Assembly: GCA_963765625.1 (NCBI GenBank)
Contig: CAVXXD010000012.1
Span: forward strand, 310,001 to 374,000
Source of the DNA: CAVXXD01 sp963765625
Lineage (GTDB): Bacteria; Actinomycetota; Geothermincolia; Geothermincolales; Geothermincolaceae
Length of the DNA: 64,000 nt
Direction of reading: 5' to 3'
Shown here: positions 34,660-43,695 of the stretch, one piece after another
How the letters are laid out: each line of letters starts with the position of its first letter
Position numbering within the stretch: position 1 is the first letter of the stretch
Position numbers and translations under genes: made by a program
The notes under the pieces: model-generated
Databases searched by the model: none
What the model saw: only the letters and a program-made list of their open reading frames with translations
What the model was told of the DNA's origin: nothing

Positions 34660-36178
34660 ATGAGTGTCATCGAATCCAAGGTCGAGCCGAAACTGGCGGA
34701 ACGCGCCTACCGGGAACTGGTGGACGCCCTGGGCGAGGAGAAGGTGACCCGCAACCGGACTATTCTATTCAGCTATTCGGGGACCGCCCTGCCCATCCCC
34801 AAGACCATGCCCGACATGGTGGTCAAGCCGGATTCCACCGAAGATGTTCAGGCCACGCTGAGGATCGCCAACAAGCTGGTGGTCCCGGTCACCCCGGTGG
34901 CCTCGGCCACCCTCGAGCCGTCCGTCTACCCGCGGGCCGGCGGCATCGTCCTGGATACGTATGCCATGGACCGCATCCGGGAGATCAACACCGATGCCGC
35001 CTATGCCGTCATCGAGCCGGGCGTCCCCATGGGTAAACTCTCCCGCGCCATCGCGCCCTACAACTTCCGGGCCGCCCTGGGCTCTTTCCCGCCCGGCAAC
35101 TCCGCCCTGATCAACTACACTCTACGGGGTCACGGCTAGTCATCGCTCCAACGGCACCGACTCGGAGATACTCGGGCTGGAGGTGGTGCTGCCGGACGGC
35201 ACGCTGGTGGAAACGGGATCCAAGGCCTTTTCGGAACGCTATCCCGCAGCTACCTGGCACAATCCCTGGGGACCCCTGCCGGACATGCGGGGCATCTTCC
35301 TCAACGCCTGCGGCACCCTGGGGGTTATCACCGGCGGCGCGGTGCGCATCTACGACCGCAACGAGGCCCAGGACTGCCCCATCTACGCTTTCGACAATTA
35401 CGCCGATTCGGTGGAGTTCATGAAGAAGATATCCCGTGCCCACCTGGTGGAGCATGCGGTCACCTGGCATTGGGGGCTTTACACCACCGTCAACGTGCTC
35501 GCTTCCGGGGACACGGAGTCGAGTGACGATTTCAGCATGATGTTCACCATGGAGCCGTGGCAGAAACCGGAGGACCGTCCCTACAACGTGGTCCTGCCCA
35601 TCATGACCGGCTTTGAGGAGGACCTGGAGACCCATCGCAAGCTCCTCGAGAAGGTGGCCAGGCCTCTGGGCGGCCGGCCCTTTACCGACGAGGCCAGGGA
35701 ACGCTTCCCCGGCGCCTGGCATTACTGGAACAGCTACACCATCGAGCACGAACCGTGCATCGCCTTCATGCGAGGTTTCGCGGTGGGCTACGGCTTCATG
35801 CAGATCCTCTACGCCGAACCGGCCAAGGTGGTGGAACTGGAGCGCTGGGGGCTGGAGCACATCTACACCCAGGGCCTGCAATTCGGCACCACTTACTACA
35901 GCCACTGCATGGACGAGGGCCGCTCGGTTTTCCTGCGCATCACCCCTTTCGTGGACCCGGTGGACACGGCCGAGCACCAACGGGCTATCGATATCTATAA
36001 GGGCTACATCGACGAAGGCATGAAGCGTTACGGCGGAGTGCCGCCCCGCTACGACGGGATCAACAACTACGTGGACTGGGCCGGCGGCTTCGGCCATCTT
36101 ATGCGCCTGATCAAGCAGGCGGTGGACCCCAACAATATCCTCAATCCCGGCTTGCGGATATACGAGGGGGGGTGGTGA
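34660..36178 (+). CDS. FAD-binding oxidoreductase (FAD-linked oxidase family), one frameshift
   Basis: The Met at 34660 follows a GTGAGG site. The FAD-binding_4 (PCMH) domain shows MPDMVVKPDSTEDVQATLRIAN, VTPVASATLEPSVYPRAGGIVLDT and AYAVIEPGVPMGKLSRAI. The conserved RGHGSHRSNGTDSEILGLE is broken by one extra T at 35137 (RGHG stop, then SHRS in the next frame). The second part continues to NACGTLGVITGGAVRIYDR and ends NNILNPGLRIYEGGW, the standard end of FAD-linked oxidases. Restored length is about 505 residues. Typical substrates are 2-hydroxy acids or aromatic alcohols. The iron-sulfur protein four bases downstream is likely its electron acceptor. Confidence 0.82.
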
Positions 36179-36182
36179 CGCC

Positions 36183-37355
36183 ATGGCCATCAACATGGAG
36201 ATGCTCATGTACACCTGCCCCAAGTGCAAGACCTGCACCGCCACCATGCACCCGGGAGAGACGGAGGTGCTGGATGTCTGTCCCGCCTTCGCCCGTTACA
36301 AGTATTTCACCTATTCCGGCGGCGGCAAGTGCTATACCGCCCAGGGTATCCTGGAAGGGGCCCTGCAACCGGACGCGGACATGGCCGAAGTGATCTACCA
36401 CTGCACCCTCTGCAAGGCCTGCTCGGTGCAGTGCGCCGCCCAGTCGGCGGAACCCTCGGAGATCGCCCGTATGGTGCGCAGGGAGCTGGTAGCAGCCGGT
36501 TTCGGCCCGCCTGAGGCGGCGCAGGGGCTGGTCAAGTCGGTCCAGCAGAACGACAACCCCTACGGGGCACCCCGCCGCATGCGGGCGCGCTGGGCCCGCA
36601 AGCTGGGCTTGAAGAATGCTCAGAAGGAGAAGGTGGATACCCTCTACTTCGTGGGATGCACCGCCGACATCGTCCCCGAGCGCAACCACTTCGCCACCAA
36701 CACCGTGAAGCTGCTCGAGGCGGCGGGCGAGTCCTTCGGGACACTGGGGGAAGAGGAGTTCTGCTGCGGCGCCACCGTCTTCAACCTGGGCTGCGCGGAA
36801 GCTTTCACCGAAATCGCCAGCCGCAACATCGAAGTGCTCAATAAACTGGAGGTGGAACGCATCGTCACCTCCTGTTCCGGCTGCTACTCCGTCCTCAAGC
36901 ACGCCTATCCCGAAGTGGCCAGGGTGGAGTACAAGGTGCAGTCCTTCCCCGAATACCTGGAAGAAGTGATCGGGCAGGGACGCCTGAAGCTCACCCGGCC
37001 CGTCGACCTCAAGGTGACCTACCACGACCCTTGCCACCTCGGCCGCTACGCGGAAGTCTACGACGCCCCCCGGAGGGTACTCGAAGCCATACCCGGTCTC
37101 GAGCTCGCGGAGATGAAGCGTATCCGCGAGAAGAGCTGGTGCTGCGGGGCCGGTGCGGGGGTCAAGACTTCTTTCCCCGATTTCGCCCAGTGGATCGGGG
37201 AACAGAGGGTGCAGGAGGCGCTGGAGACCGGAGCGGAGGTACTGGCGTCTGCCTGTCCCTTCTGCGAGGGCAATCTTTCGGACGTGGTCGGCGCCACTGG
37301 GGCGGACATCAAGGTGAGAGACCTCACCGACCTGGTGTTGGAAGCCCTGGAATAA
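36183..37355 (+). CDS. CCG-domain iron-sulfur oxidoreductase subunit (GlpC/HdrD-like)
   Basis: A 390-residue protein. The N-terminus has Cys-rich motifs TCPKCKTCTATMH and, after about 55 residues, CTLCKACSVQC (C-x2-C-x2-C-x3-C), then two CCG domains: the first with VGCTADIVPERN and EEEFCCGATVFNLGC and TSCSGCYSVL, the second with YHDPCHLGRY, KSWCCGAGAG and SACPFCEGNL. CCG domains bind special 4Fe-4S clusters in heterodisulfide reductases and in the electron-transfer subunits of glycolate, lactate and glycerol-3-phosphate dehydrogenases. Directly after a FAD-linked oxidase gene, it fits a two-subunit dehydrogenase of that sort. The first Cys motif is not a textbook ferredoxin one. Confidence 0.87.
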   Translation: MAINMEMLMYTCPKCKTCTATMHPGETEVLDVCPAFARYKYFTYSGGGKCYTAQGILEGALQPDADMAEVIYHCTLCKACSVQCAAQSAEPSEIARMVRRELVAAGFGPPEAAQGLVKSVQQNDNPYGAPRRMRARWARKLGLKNAQKEKVDTLYFVGCTADIVPERNHFATNTVKLLEAAGESFGTLGEEEFCCGATVFNLGCAEAFTEIASRNIEVLNKLEVERIVTSCSGCYSVLKHAYPEVARVEYKVQSFPEYLEEVIGQGRLKLTRPVDLKVTYHDPCHLGRYAEVYDAPRRVLEAIPGLELAEMKRIREKSWCCGAGAGVKTSFPDFAQWIGEQRVQEALETGAEVLASACPFCEGNLSDVVGATGADIKVRDLTDLVLEALE

Positions 37356-37370
37356 GGAAAGGAGCTCGTG

Positions 37371-37772
37371 ATGGGGGAGGACAAGGTAAAGTTCGGTTCG
37401 GACGAGTGGCTGGAGCGGTACGTCAAGCTGTGGGAGGCCAACCAGGAGCTCGTCAACTTTTTGAAGGACTTCAACGCCAGCATCGGTTACAAGTACCTCG
37501 ACCGGCCGGATATCACGCCCAAGTACGTCCGCCTGGACAACGGCCACATCGACGAATATGGGGACATGTTGGACGAGAAGGACATGGACTACGTGCTCAT
37601 CGCCAACTATGATGTCTGGAAGTCACTGGCCTTCGGGGAGTTGGACCCGGTCAAGGCCATAATGAACAGGAAGATGCGGGTTACCGGCAACCTCTCGGCC
37701 ATGATGAAGGTGGCGCCGGGGTTCTCGCTGACCCTCAGTATCGTGCAGAGCATCCCGACCGACTTCGATTGA
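37371..37772 (+). CDS. SCP2 sterol-carrier-like small protein
   Basis: A 133-residue protein. By eye it has the SCP2 layout: an N-terminal helix pair (DEWLERYVKLWEANQELVNFLKDF), beta strands in the middle (KYVRLDNGHIDEYG, DYVLIANYDVW), and a helix-turn near the end DPVKAIMNRKMRVTGNLSAMMK, which matches the SCP2 motif [KR]-[ILM]-x-[VIL]-x-G-[DN]. SCP2 domains bind lipids or acyl-CoA. It follows the iron-sulfur gene by 15 bases with an AAGGAG site and precedes a TetR regulator. A lipid-like substrate for the preceding oxidoreductase is a reasonable but unproven idea. Confidence 0.62.
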   Translation: MGEDKVKFGSDEWLERYVKLWEANQELVNFLKDFNASIGYKYLDRPDITPKYVRLDNGHIDEYGDMLDEKDMDYVLIANYDVWKSLAFGELDPVKAIMNRKMRVTGNLSAMMKVAPGFSLTLSIVQSIPTDFD

Positions 37773-37811
37773 AGCGGGGAAGCCGCGAAAGGAAACGAAA
37801 GACGGGAGAAC

Positions 37812-38438
37812 ATGACGACCAGCAAGGAAGCCGGACCCAGGCGCAAGAAATCCGAGGAGACCCGCCGCAAGATAATCGAGGCGGGCCGGGAGACATTCCG
37901 GAGAAAGGGTTATCACGATACCCGGGTCTCCGAGATCATCGCCACGACCGGCCTGGGGCACGGAACCTTCTGGCTCTACTTCCGTGACAAGGAGGAACTA
38001 CTGCGGGTCCTGGTGGAGGAGATGCTGGTGGAGTTCGTGGACGAGAGCCTGGTGGACCAGCTGACCCAGGGGCGCCAGGACCACCGTTCCCTCTCTGACG
38101 TCGAGGAGATAATCTCCCGGGTGGTGCAGGTGTTCGAGGACAATCAGCCCCTGCACCAGGCGGTGGTGGAAGCGGCCATGCAGAGCGAGGAGTTCTCCGG
38201 CATCTACGACCAGATCAACCTGGAGCTGGCCCGAGTCTTCCGCACCTACCTCTCTTTCCTCCTCCCGGACCCCGAAGGCCTGGATGTCGACCTCGACCAG
38301 TTGGCACTGCTGCTGGTGGTGACCATCGCCTACAACTCGCTGATGTGGGCCAAGGGGTTCATGCACCAGAGCCGCGAAGAGTTCGTGCACAACGTATCCC
38401 TGCTCCTTTACCGCTTCGTCAGCTTTAAGGAAGAATAA
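37812..38438 (+). CDS. TetR/AcrR-family transcriptional regulator
   Basis: A 208-residue regulator. The helix-turn-helix domain is residues 14-65: ETRRKIIEAGRETFRRKGYHDTRVSEIIATTGLGHGTFWLYFRDKEELL, broken as usual into helices 1-3 (only short parts are quoted as motif: GYHDTRVSEI and GHGTFWLYFRDK). The C-terminal ligand domain is helical. It lies 39 bases after the SCP2-like gene and before a divergent-purpose flavoprotein, so it probably regulates this FAD oxidase / iron-sulfur / flavoprotein group. No clear palindromic operator could be picked by eye. Confidence 0.88.
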   Translation: MTTSKEAGPRRKKSEETRRKIIEAGRETFRRKGYHDTRVSEIIATTGLGHGTFWLYFRDKEELLRVLVEEMLVEFVDESLVDQLTQGRQDHRSLSDVEEIISRVVQVFEDNQPLHQAVVEAAMQSEEFSGIYDQINLELARVFRTYLSFLLPDPEGLDVDLDQLALLLVVTIAYNSLMWAKGFMHQSREEFVHNVSLLLYRFVSFKEE

Positions 38439-38520
38439 GGGCCCGGCCTTACGGGCGCCACCCGGCGTCTGGATGTTATAATCTTATCCCAACGTTTAAT
38501 CTTCGAGGAGGGAGATGTAA

Positions 38521-39847
38521 ATGGACGCTATCATTGTAGGAGGCGGCACAGCCGGCCTGGCCGCCGCGCACGAACTAAGGAAGAAAGGGCTCGACTACCT
38601 GGTCCTCGAATCCGATGCCGTAGCTGGCGGGCGTCTCCGGAGCGCCTACCGGGACGGCTACATCATGGACCTGGGGGTGCAGTTCTTCTTCAAGTTCTAC
38701 GATTCCCTGTTCGGCGTCTGCCGTGACCTGGGGATCGAGGACGACCTGGTGCAGTTCCCCTTCAAGGTGGCCATGTGGCGCAACGGCAAGCTCTACCCCA
38801 TGGCGGCCTCACTCGACCCCAAAGTGATGTGGGGCATCCGCCGAGACCTGGTGAAGTTCCGCGGCCTGAGCCCGGCGGCCATGGCCCAGGCCGGACCGCT
38901 GATGCTCAAGATGTTCATGCGGGTCAGGGACCTCAACTTCGTCGACTACGAGCGCTCCCTGGACATGGACGACGAGAGCCTGGCGGAGATGGCCAAGCGC
39001 CTGGGCCTGACCGACGCCCTGGAGGAGCTCCTCCAGCCGGTGGCCTCGTGCCTGACCCTGGGTGAACCGGAGGAGATCGGGGTGGGCTACGGCCTGGCCC
39101 TCCTGTGGTACTGCATGAACGGCCTCTACAGCCTGAAGCACGGCATCGGCCAGCTGGCCACCGCCATGTACGAGGAGAACAAGGACCGCGTCCGGCTGAA
39201 CACCCCCGTGGACCGTATCGTCCTCGAGAACGGCAAGGTCAAGGGCGTCGAGGCCAAGGGCGAGTTCATCGCCTGCGACAAGGTCATCTGCGCCGTCACC
39301 GCCACCAAGGCGCAGGAGCTCATGCCCGACCTGCCGGCCGAGCTTTCTTCCACCCTGAAAAAGGCCATCTACAGCGAATGCTGCCACGTCATGTTCGGCC
39401 TCTACGGCCGCATCTTCCCGGAGGACTGGTACGCCGTCGCCGCCACCCGCAAGTACGGACTCTCGCTGGCGGGAGCGACCGACAATTCCTGCAAATCCGA
39501 ATATTACGCCCCTTCCAAGGCGGGCATCATGCACTGCTTCACTTACGGCAAGTACGCCAAGGAGCTCAACACCCTGCCGGACGAGGAAGTGAAGAAGAGG
39601 ATGATCGCGCGACATCCGGTACACCAACCCCAACATGCCGGACGACCCCTTCTTCATGGAGATCTACCGCTGGAAGGAAGCAGTCTGCGTCGCGCCTCCG
39701 GGCCTGCTGAAGGACATGGCCGACCTGCGCAAGAACCGCTACCGCACCGTGGACGGGCTCTTCCTGGCCGGCGAGTACTTCTACATGCCCTCGTCGGACG
39801 GCGCCATCCACAGCGGCCAGTACGCCGTCCGCGAGCTGATGCGCTGA
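38521..39847 (+). CDS. phytoene-desaturase/amine-oxidase-like FAD-dependent oxidoreductase, one frameshift
   Basis: The N-terminus reads MDAIIVGGGTAGLAAAHELR and VLESDAVAGGRLRSAYRDG, the FAD dinucleotide fold and following arginine motif. The protein continues well to EVKKRMIA, then at 39607-39610 an extra base puts the end in another frame: DIRYTNPNMPDDPFFMEIYR and VDGLFLAGEYFYMPSSDGAIHSG, the C-terminal FAD motif. Restored length is about 441 residues. It is a second member of the type found at 21.7 kb, but shorter and distinct. GAGGGAG precedes the start. A strong terminator follows. Substrate unknown. Confidence 0.8.
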
Positions 39848-39869
39848 CCCATCCGGCCGAAGCACTTTT

Positions 39870-39903
39870 ACCTGGCGCCCCACCGCGGGCGCCAGGTTTT
39901 TTT
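39870..39903 (+). terminator. intrinsic terminator
   Basis: ACCTGGCGCC (39870-39879) pairs perfectly with GGCGCCAGGT (39888-39897) around an eight-base loop, followed by seven T (39897-39903). It ends the flavoprotein transcript. Confidence 0.9.
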
Positions 39904-40035
39904 GGGCTGGAAAAATGGAACAAGCCGGTACTGGTGGTGGCAACCTCTTAGTAATAGAATATTTATAAGAACACACATCATGGCACGAGGCTGACAATCG
40001 CTCGTAGTCCGCCCATGGGCTAGGCGGAGGAGATG

Positions 40036-41646
40036 ATGGATGTGGACTTTCCAGCCGAGTTGATCCAAGGGTTGATCCATTGTGACCTCGACGGCCGCAT
40101 CACGGCCATAGACCGGCTGGCCGGGGATATCCTCGGGTTGCAGGGGGTGGACCCCGCCGCGGTGGGGGGCAACCTGGGAGAGACGGGTATACTGCGGCGC
40201 GAGGACCTCAAGCCGGTCGCCGCGGGTCTGAAGATTCTCGATGCCCCGGCGGTGGTCCGGCGAAAAGGAGGGCAGGACCGTAAGATTCTCATCTCCGCCT
40301 TTCCCCTCACGGATAAGGGAGGCGAGGTCACGGGCATGCTGCTGGCGCTCAAACCGGCGCCGCACCAGGAACCACTCCCGGGCAGCTGGAAACAATGGAG
40401 CGAAACCATTCTTGAACAGGTCTGCCGCGACTTGCACGAGGGAGTCGGCTTTATCGACCTGGAGGGGCGTTTCCACTTCTGCAACCAGGCCCTTTGCGAT
40501 ATTGTCGGCCTGGAGCCGGGGAAGCTCATCAACCGGCTCCTGGCGTCCTGCGTCAAACCGGTGGGAAGGCCGCTGCTCTTCCTCGAGGCACTGGAAGCCA
40601 CCATCAAACAGGGGTCGTGGGAAGGTGACCTCGAGATAGAGGCCGGCGGCTACAAGAAGACCGTCCTGGCCGTCACCACCCTGGTGAAGGACGAGGCGGG
40701 TGAAGACGCGGGCATCTCCCTGGTGTTCAAGGACGTCACCGACCGCAAGAGGTTCGAAGAGGAGATAGAAGAAGCCCGCCACGAGCTCTCCATCATCCAC
40801 GGCATGCTCGGGAATTCCTCCGACTACTACGATCTTGCGGGGACCATGGCCAACACCCTCAACGACATCCTGCGCGCCTTGCGGTCCGAAGCGGGGGCGG
40901 TACTTCTGTGGGACCGCGCGAGAGGGAGCCTGCGGCTGCAAGCCACTTCCGGCCTGACCTATCGTGGGACTGTCTGCCTGGAAGAAGAGGCCGGCCGGGA
41001 CAGGGCCCTCTTCCAGGTGTTTCAGGAAAACCGCCCCTGGCTGGTGGCGGATACCGCCGCCCTGCCGGCCGCCCTGGAGATCGCGGGAAAGAGGGGAAAG
41101 CTCCGTTCGCTGCTGGCGGCACCGGTCCGCTCCGGCATGGCCGCCCTCGGAGTGATAGTGGTGGGGCACAAGCAGGCCGGGGCTTTCACCCCTCATCACG
41201 TCGAGACGCTTTCTTCCATGGCCTCGCGTGTAGGGCTGGTCTTCGAACTGGCCAGAACGTTCAATTCCCTGCAGGAGACGGTGGAGGAACTGGGAGCCGC
41301 CAGGGACCTCAACCGCTTCCTCCTCTCCCACCTGCCGGATATGGTCTTTCAAGTCGACGGGGAGGGCAGGATGGTTTCCGTCAACCGTGCCGCCACCGAG
41401 CTTCTCGGGATCGGTGAGGACGACCTCATCGGCAGGCCGTTCGCCCGGCTCATCGGGACCCGGGACCGCGGGGCCTGGCGACGGCTGGCCGGCGAGGCCG
41501 GGGCAGGCGAAAGCTTCCGCCTGGAGGCGCACCTGCTGGACGGCGACAAGAACGAGCTCGTGGTGGAACTCACCGGTCACGCGGCCGGGCCGCCGCTGGT
41601 GGGAGCAGAAGGCCTGCTGGTCATGGCGACACCTGTTCACAGGTAA
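40036..41646 (+). CDS. PAS/GAF sensory protein without a visible output domain
   Basis: A soluble protein of about 536 residues with a GGAGG site five bases before ATG 40036 (ATG 40033 is adjacent). Domains by eye: a PAS-like start (residues 8-105, LIHCDLDGRITAIDRLAGDILGL split as PAS strands), a second PAS (about 120-240, ending FKDVTDRKRFEEE), a GAF domain (about 255-410, with GAVLLWDRARGSLRL and SLLAAPVRSG), and a third PAS (about 425-537, SHLPDMVFQVDGEGRM and VNRAATELLGIGEDDL). There is no histidine kinase, GGDEF, EAL or DNA-binding region after it; the gene simply stops. It may act by protein-protein contact, or be an input module for a partner kinase elsewhere. Confidence 0.75.
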   Translation: MDVDFPAELIQGLIHCDLDGRITAIDRLAGDILGLQGVDPAAVGGNLGETGILRREDLKPVAAGLKILDAPAVVRRKGGQDRKILISAFPLTDKGGEVTGMLLALKPAPHQEPLPGSWKQWSETILEQVCRDLHEGVGFIDLEGRFHFCNQALCDIVGLEPGKLINRLLASCVKPVGRPLLFLEALEATIKQGSWEGDLEIEAGGYKKTVLAVTTLVKDEAGEDAGISLVFKDVTDRKRFEEEIEEARHELSIIHGMLGNSSDYYDLAGTMANTLNDILRALRSEAGAVLLWDRARGSLRLQATSGLTYRGTVCLEEEAGRDRALFQVFQENRPWLVADTAALPAALEIAGKRGKLRSLLAAPVRSGMAALGVIVVGHKQAGAFTPHHVETLSSMASRVGLVFELARTFNSLQETVEELGAARDLNRFLLSHLPDMVFQVDGEGRMVSVNRAATELLGIGEDDLIGRPFARLIGTRDRGAWRRLAGEAGAGESFRLEAHLLDGDKNELVVELTGHAAGPPLVGAEGLLVMATPVHR

Positions 41647-41855
41647 AGGCGCAAGCCGTCGCCGGCCTTCTGAAAGAGCCGCAAGACAGGCCGTTTCCAG
41701 GCCGGAACCACCATCTTCGGGGCTGCGTCATACCTGGTGTGGAGGACGCCTCGCGCGACGGTGTCCATACCGACCGGCCAGGCTCTTCTCCACCTCGCAC
41801 TGGTTGTGCTATGTTAGTTCTGGCGATAGAGAGCGTGGCGGAAAGGGAGATGAAC

Positions 41856-42749
41856 ATGTTATCCAGGCACAGAAGGGTCATCGGGATGACTTTTTGCACG
41901 GCTTTGGCCCTGCTGATGGCGGCGGCCCTGGCGGCCGGCTGTGGCGGTGGGAGTTCGACCGGTGAGGGCCTGCCCAAGCGCGAACTGCCGGAGAACGCCA
42001 CTCCAGAGAAGATCCTGCTGGAGGCGACCAAGGCCACCAGCGAAGTCACTTCTTTTGATTTTATCTCGGAGACGAAATTCATCGTCCCCCCCACCGGTTC
42101 GGAGGTGAGCACTTCCACCATGACCATGCAGTCGGAAGGAGTGTACGACAACGGAACCGGCAACATACAGGCCACCTTGACCATCGTCGAACTGGAGATG
42201 GCCCCGACGGAGTACATCATCTACGACGAGCAATACTACATGAAAAATGGCGACAACTGGTACGAGATAGAGGCTGATTCCAGCTTTTCGCCAGCGGCGG
42301 CCGACATCACCCGCGAGACCAGTGAGTATCTGAAGAACTACCAGACCATCAGCCGCCTTGACGACGAGGTGGTAAACGGCCGCGACTGTTATCACATCTC
42401 CATGGTGCCCAACCTCGAGGTCACCCTCGAACGGTCCGAGATCGTCGACCTGGTCAGACAGACCGCCAGCCAGCAGGCGGGACACGAGCTGACCGACGAG
42501 GAATTCGAGGACAAGCTGGAGGAGGTCAAGTCGACGCTCAACAACACCGGCGCCGTGATGGAGTACTGGGTCGACATGGAGTCACTGGTCCTGCGGCGGA
42601 CCCTCACCAACATCGAGAGCCAGATGCAGATCGAAAAGTCCAAATCCCCCATAACCACCAAACGGTTGGTGGAGATGGACTTCGTCAAGTACAACGTGCC
42701 TACGGACATCTCCCCGCCGGAGGTTTCCATGGAGTGGAAAGGCAACTGA
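41856..42749 (+). CDS. lipoprotein with LppX/DUF6612-like fold (first of pair)
   Basis: A lipoprotein of about 297 residues. The signal helix (FCTALALLMAAALAAGC) ends in a clean lipobox, AAGC. The mature part opens PEKILLEATKATSEVTSFDF, then beta strands such as YIIYDEQYYMKNGDNWYEI and DCYHISMVPNLEV, and ends with DFVKYNVPTDISPPE. The pattern (helix, long half-barrel of beta strands, ending in V-x-Y-N-x-P) is that of LppX/LprG-type lipid-binding lipoproteins and DUF6612 proteins. It is ten bases ahead of a second lipoprotein of like design, so both probably arose from a duplication. The start could also be ATG 41850. Confidence 0.65.
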   Translation: MLSRHRRVIGMTFCTALALLMAAALAAGCGGGSSTGEGLPKRELPENATPEKILLEATKATSEVTSFDFISETKFIVPPTGSEVSTSTMTMQSEGVYDNGTGNIQATLTIVELEMAPTEYIIYDEQYYMKNGDNWYEIEADSSFSPAAADITRETSEYLKNYQTISRLDDEVVNGRDCYHISMVPNLEVTLERSEIVDLVRQTASQQAGHELTDEEFEDKLEEVKSTLNNTGAVMEYWVDMESLVLRRTLTNIESQMQIEKSKSPITTKRLVEMDFVKYNVPTDISPPEVSMEWKGN

Positions 42750-42759
42750 GCGGAAGGCG

Positions 42760-43575
42760 ATGCCTGTGGCCAGAAAGCGCCCCTGGATTATTGCAGCCAC
42801 CCTGCTGACGGCCCTCCTTCTGGTGGCGGCAGCCGGATGTGGCGGCAAGACCCCGGAAGAGACCCTCAACGCCGGCCTTGAGAAGAGCTCGACAGCCGTA
42901 AGCCTGAAAGCCGACATCCTCATCGAGACCGAGCCCGAGAGCGGCTCCCGCTCCATCCCCCTGACCCTGGAAGGGACGGCCGCCGTGGATACGGTGGCGC
43001 GCGCCGCTTCACTGTCGGTGGAGGCGATGGGTATCGAGGTGGAACTGCGCTACGTGGAAGGTGATTCTTTCGTGGAGCTGGGCGGCGAGTGGTACACCCT
43101 CGCGAGTGGGGAGGACAGCTTCCTGGCAGCCCTGGTGGAGGGGGTGTCCGAAGCGGCCTTCTCCTATCCGCAGCTGCTGGAGCAGTATACCGAGGTGGAA
43201 GACCTGGGTCAGGAGAAGGTCTCGGGACGTGAATGCCGGCACCTCGCGGTCAGCCTCGAGTTGCAGGGGTTGGCGGACCAGCCGGCCGTGGAGAAGATAG
43301 GCGCGCTGCTGGACGTGGAACCTTCCGACCTACTTGACGAGCTCGAGTATCTGGCTCCGGAAGTCGAGGTCTGGGTTGACCAGCAGGACTTCTACATCCG
43401 TAAGATAACCATCAGCGCCAGAGTTGACGCTGGTGACGGGCTGGGCGGCATCGACCTCATCAAGGGGCGCATGGGCGTGACGGGCACCGCGGTCTTCAGC
43501 GAATACAACCTGCCCCTCGAAATCGAGGCACCAGCCCAGGCATCCCCCTTCGACCCCTCCTCCCTTCCCTTCTGA
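42760..43575 (+). CDS. lipoprotein with LppX/DUF6612-like fold (second of pair)
   Basis: A 271-residue lipoprotein with signal helix ending LLLVAAAGC. The mature part repeats the design of the upstream gene: helix ETLNAGLEKSSTAVSL, strands VELRYVEGDSFVELGGEWYTL, a VSGRECRHLAVSLE segment equivalent to NGRDCYHISM in its neighbour, and an end in SEYNLPLEIEAP. These shared landmarks support common ancestry. In mycobacteria this fold carries lipids across the envelope; whether that holds here is unknown. It is followed by a 120-base gap before glyQ. Confidence 0.65.
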   Translation: MPVARKRPWIIAATLLTALLLVAAAGCGGKTPEETLNAGLEKSSTAVSLKADILIETEPESGSRSIPLTLEGTAAVDTVARAASLSVEAMGIEVELRYVEGDSFVELGGEWYTLASGEDSFLAALVEGVSEAAFSYPQLLEQYTEVEDLGQEKVSGRECRHLAVSLELQGLADQPAVEKIGALLDVEPSDLLDELEYLAPEVEVWVDQQDFYIRKITISARVDAGDGLGGIDLIKGRMGVTGTAVFSEYNLPLEIEAPAQASPFDPSSLPF

Positions 43576-43695
43576 CCCTCCACAGGGTGCCTGTCCTTAA
43601 CCTCCACACCCTCCACATCTTAAGAAAACCGGGGTTTTACGCTCGCACCGGTGACCCGATGTGTTAGAATCTTCTACAATCCCGGAGGAGGGTTT

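Noticed and set aside
41647..41855. Structured RNA in the gap before the lipoprotein genes
   Set aside because: Some GC-rich inverted segments exist, but no match to a known riboswitch core and no clear hairpin with T-run.
43576..43695. T-box leader for glyQS
   Set aside because: The AGGGTGG-type T-box core and a terminator with T-run are missing in the 120-base gap.
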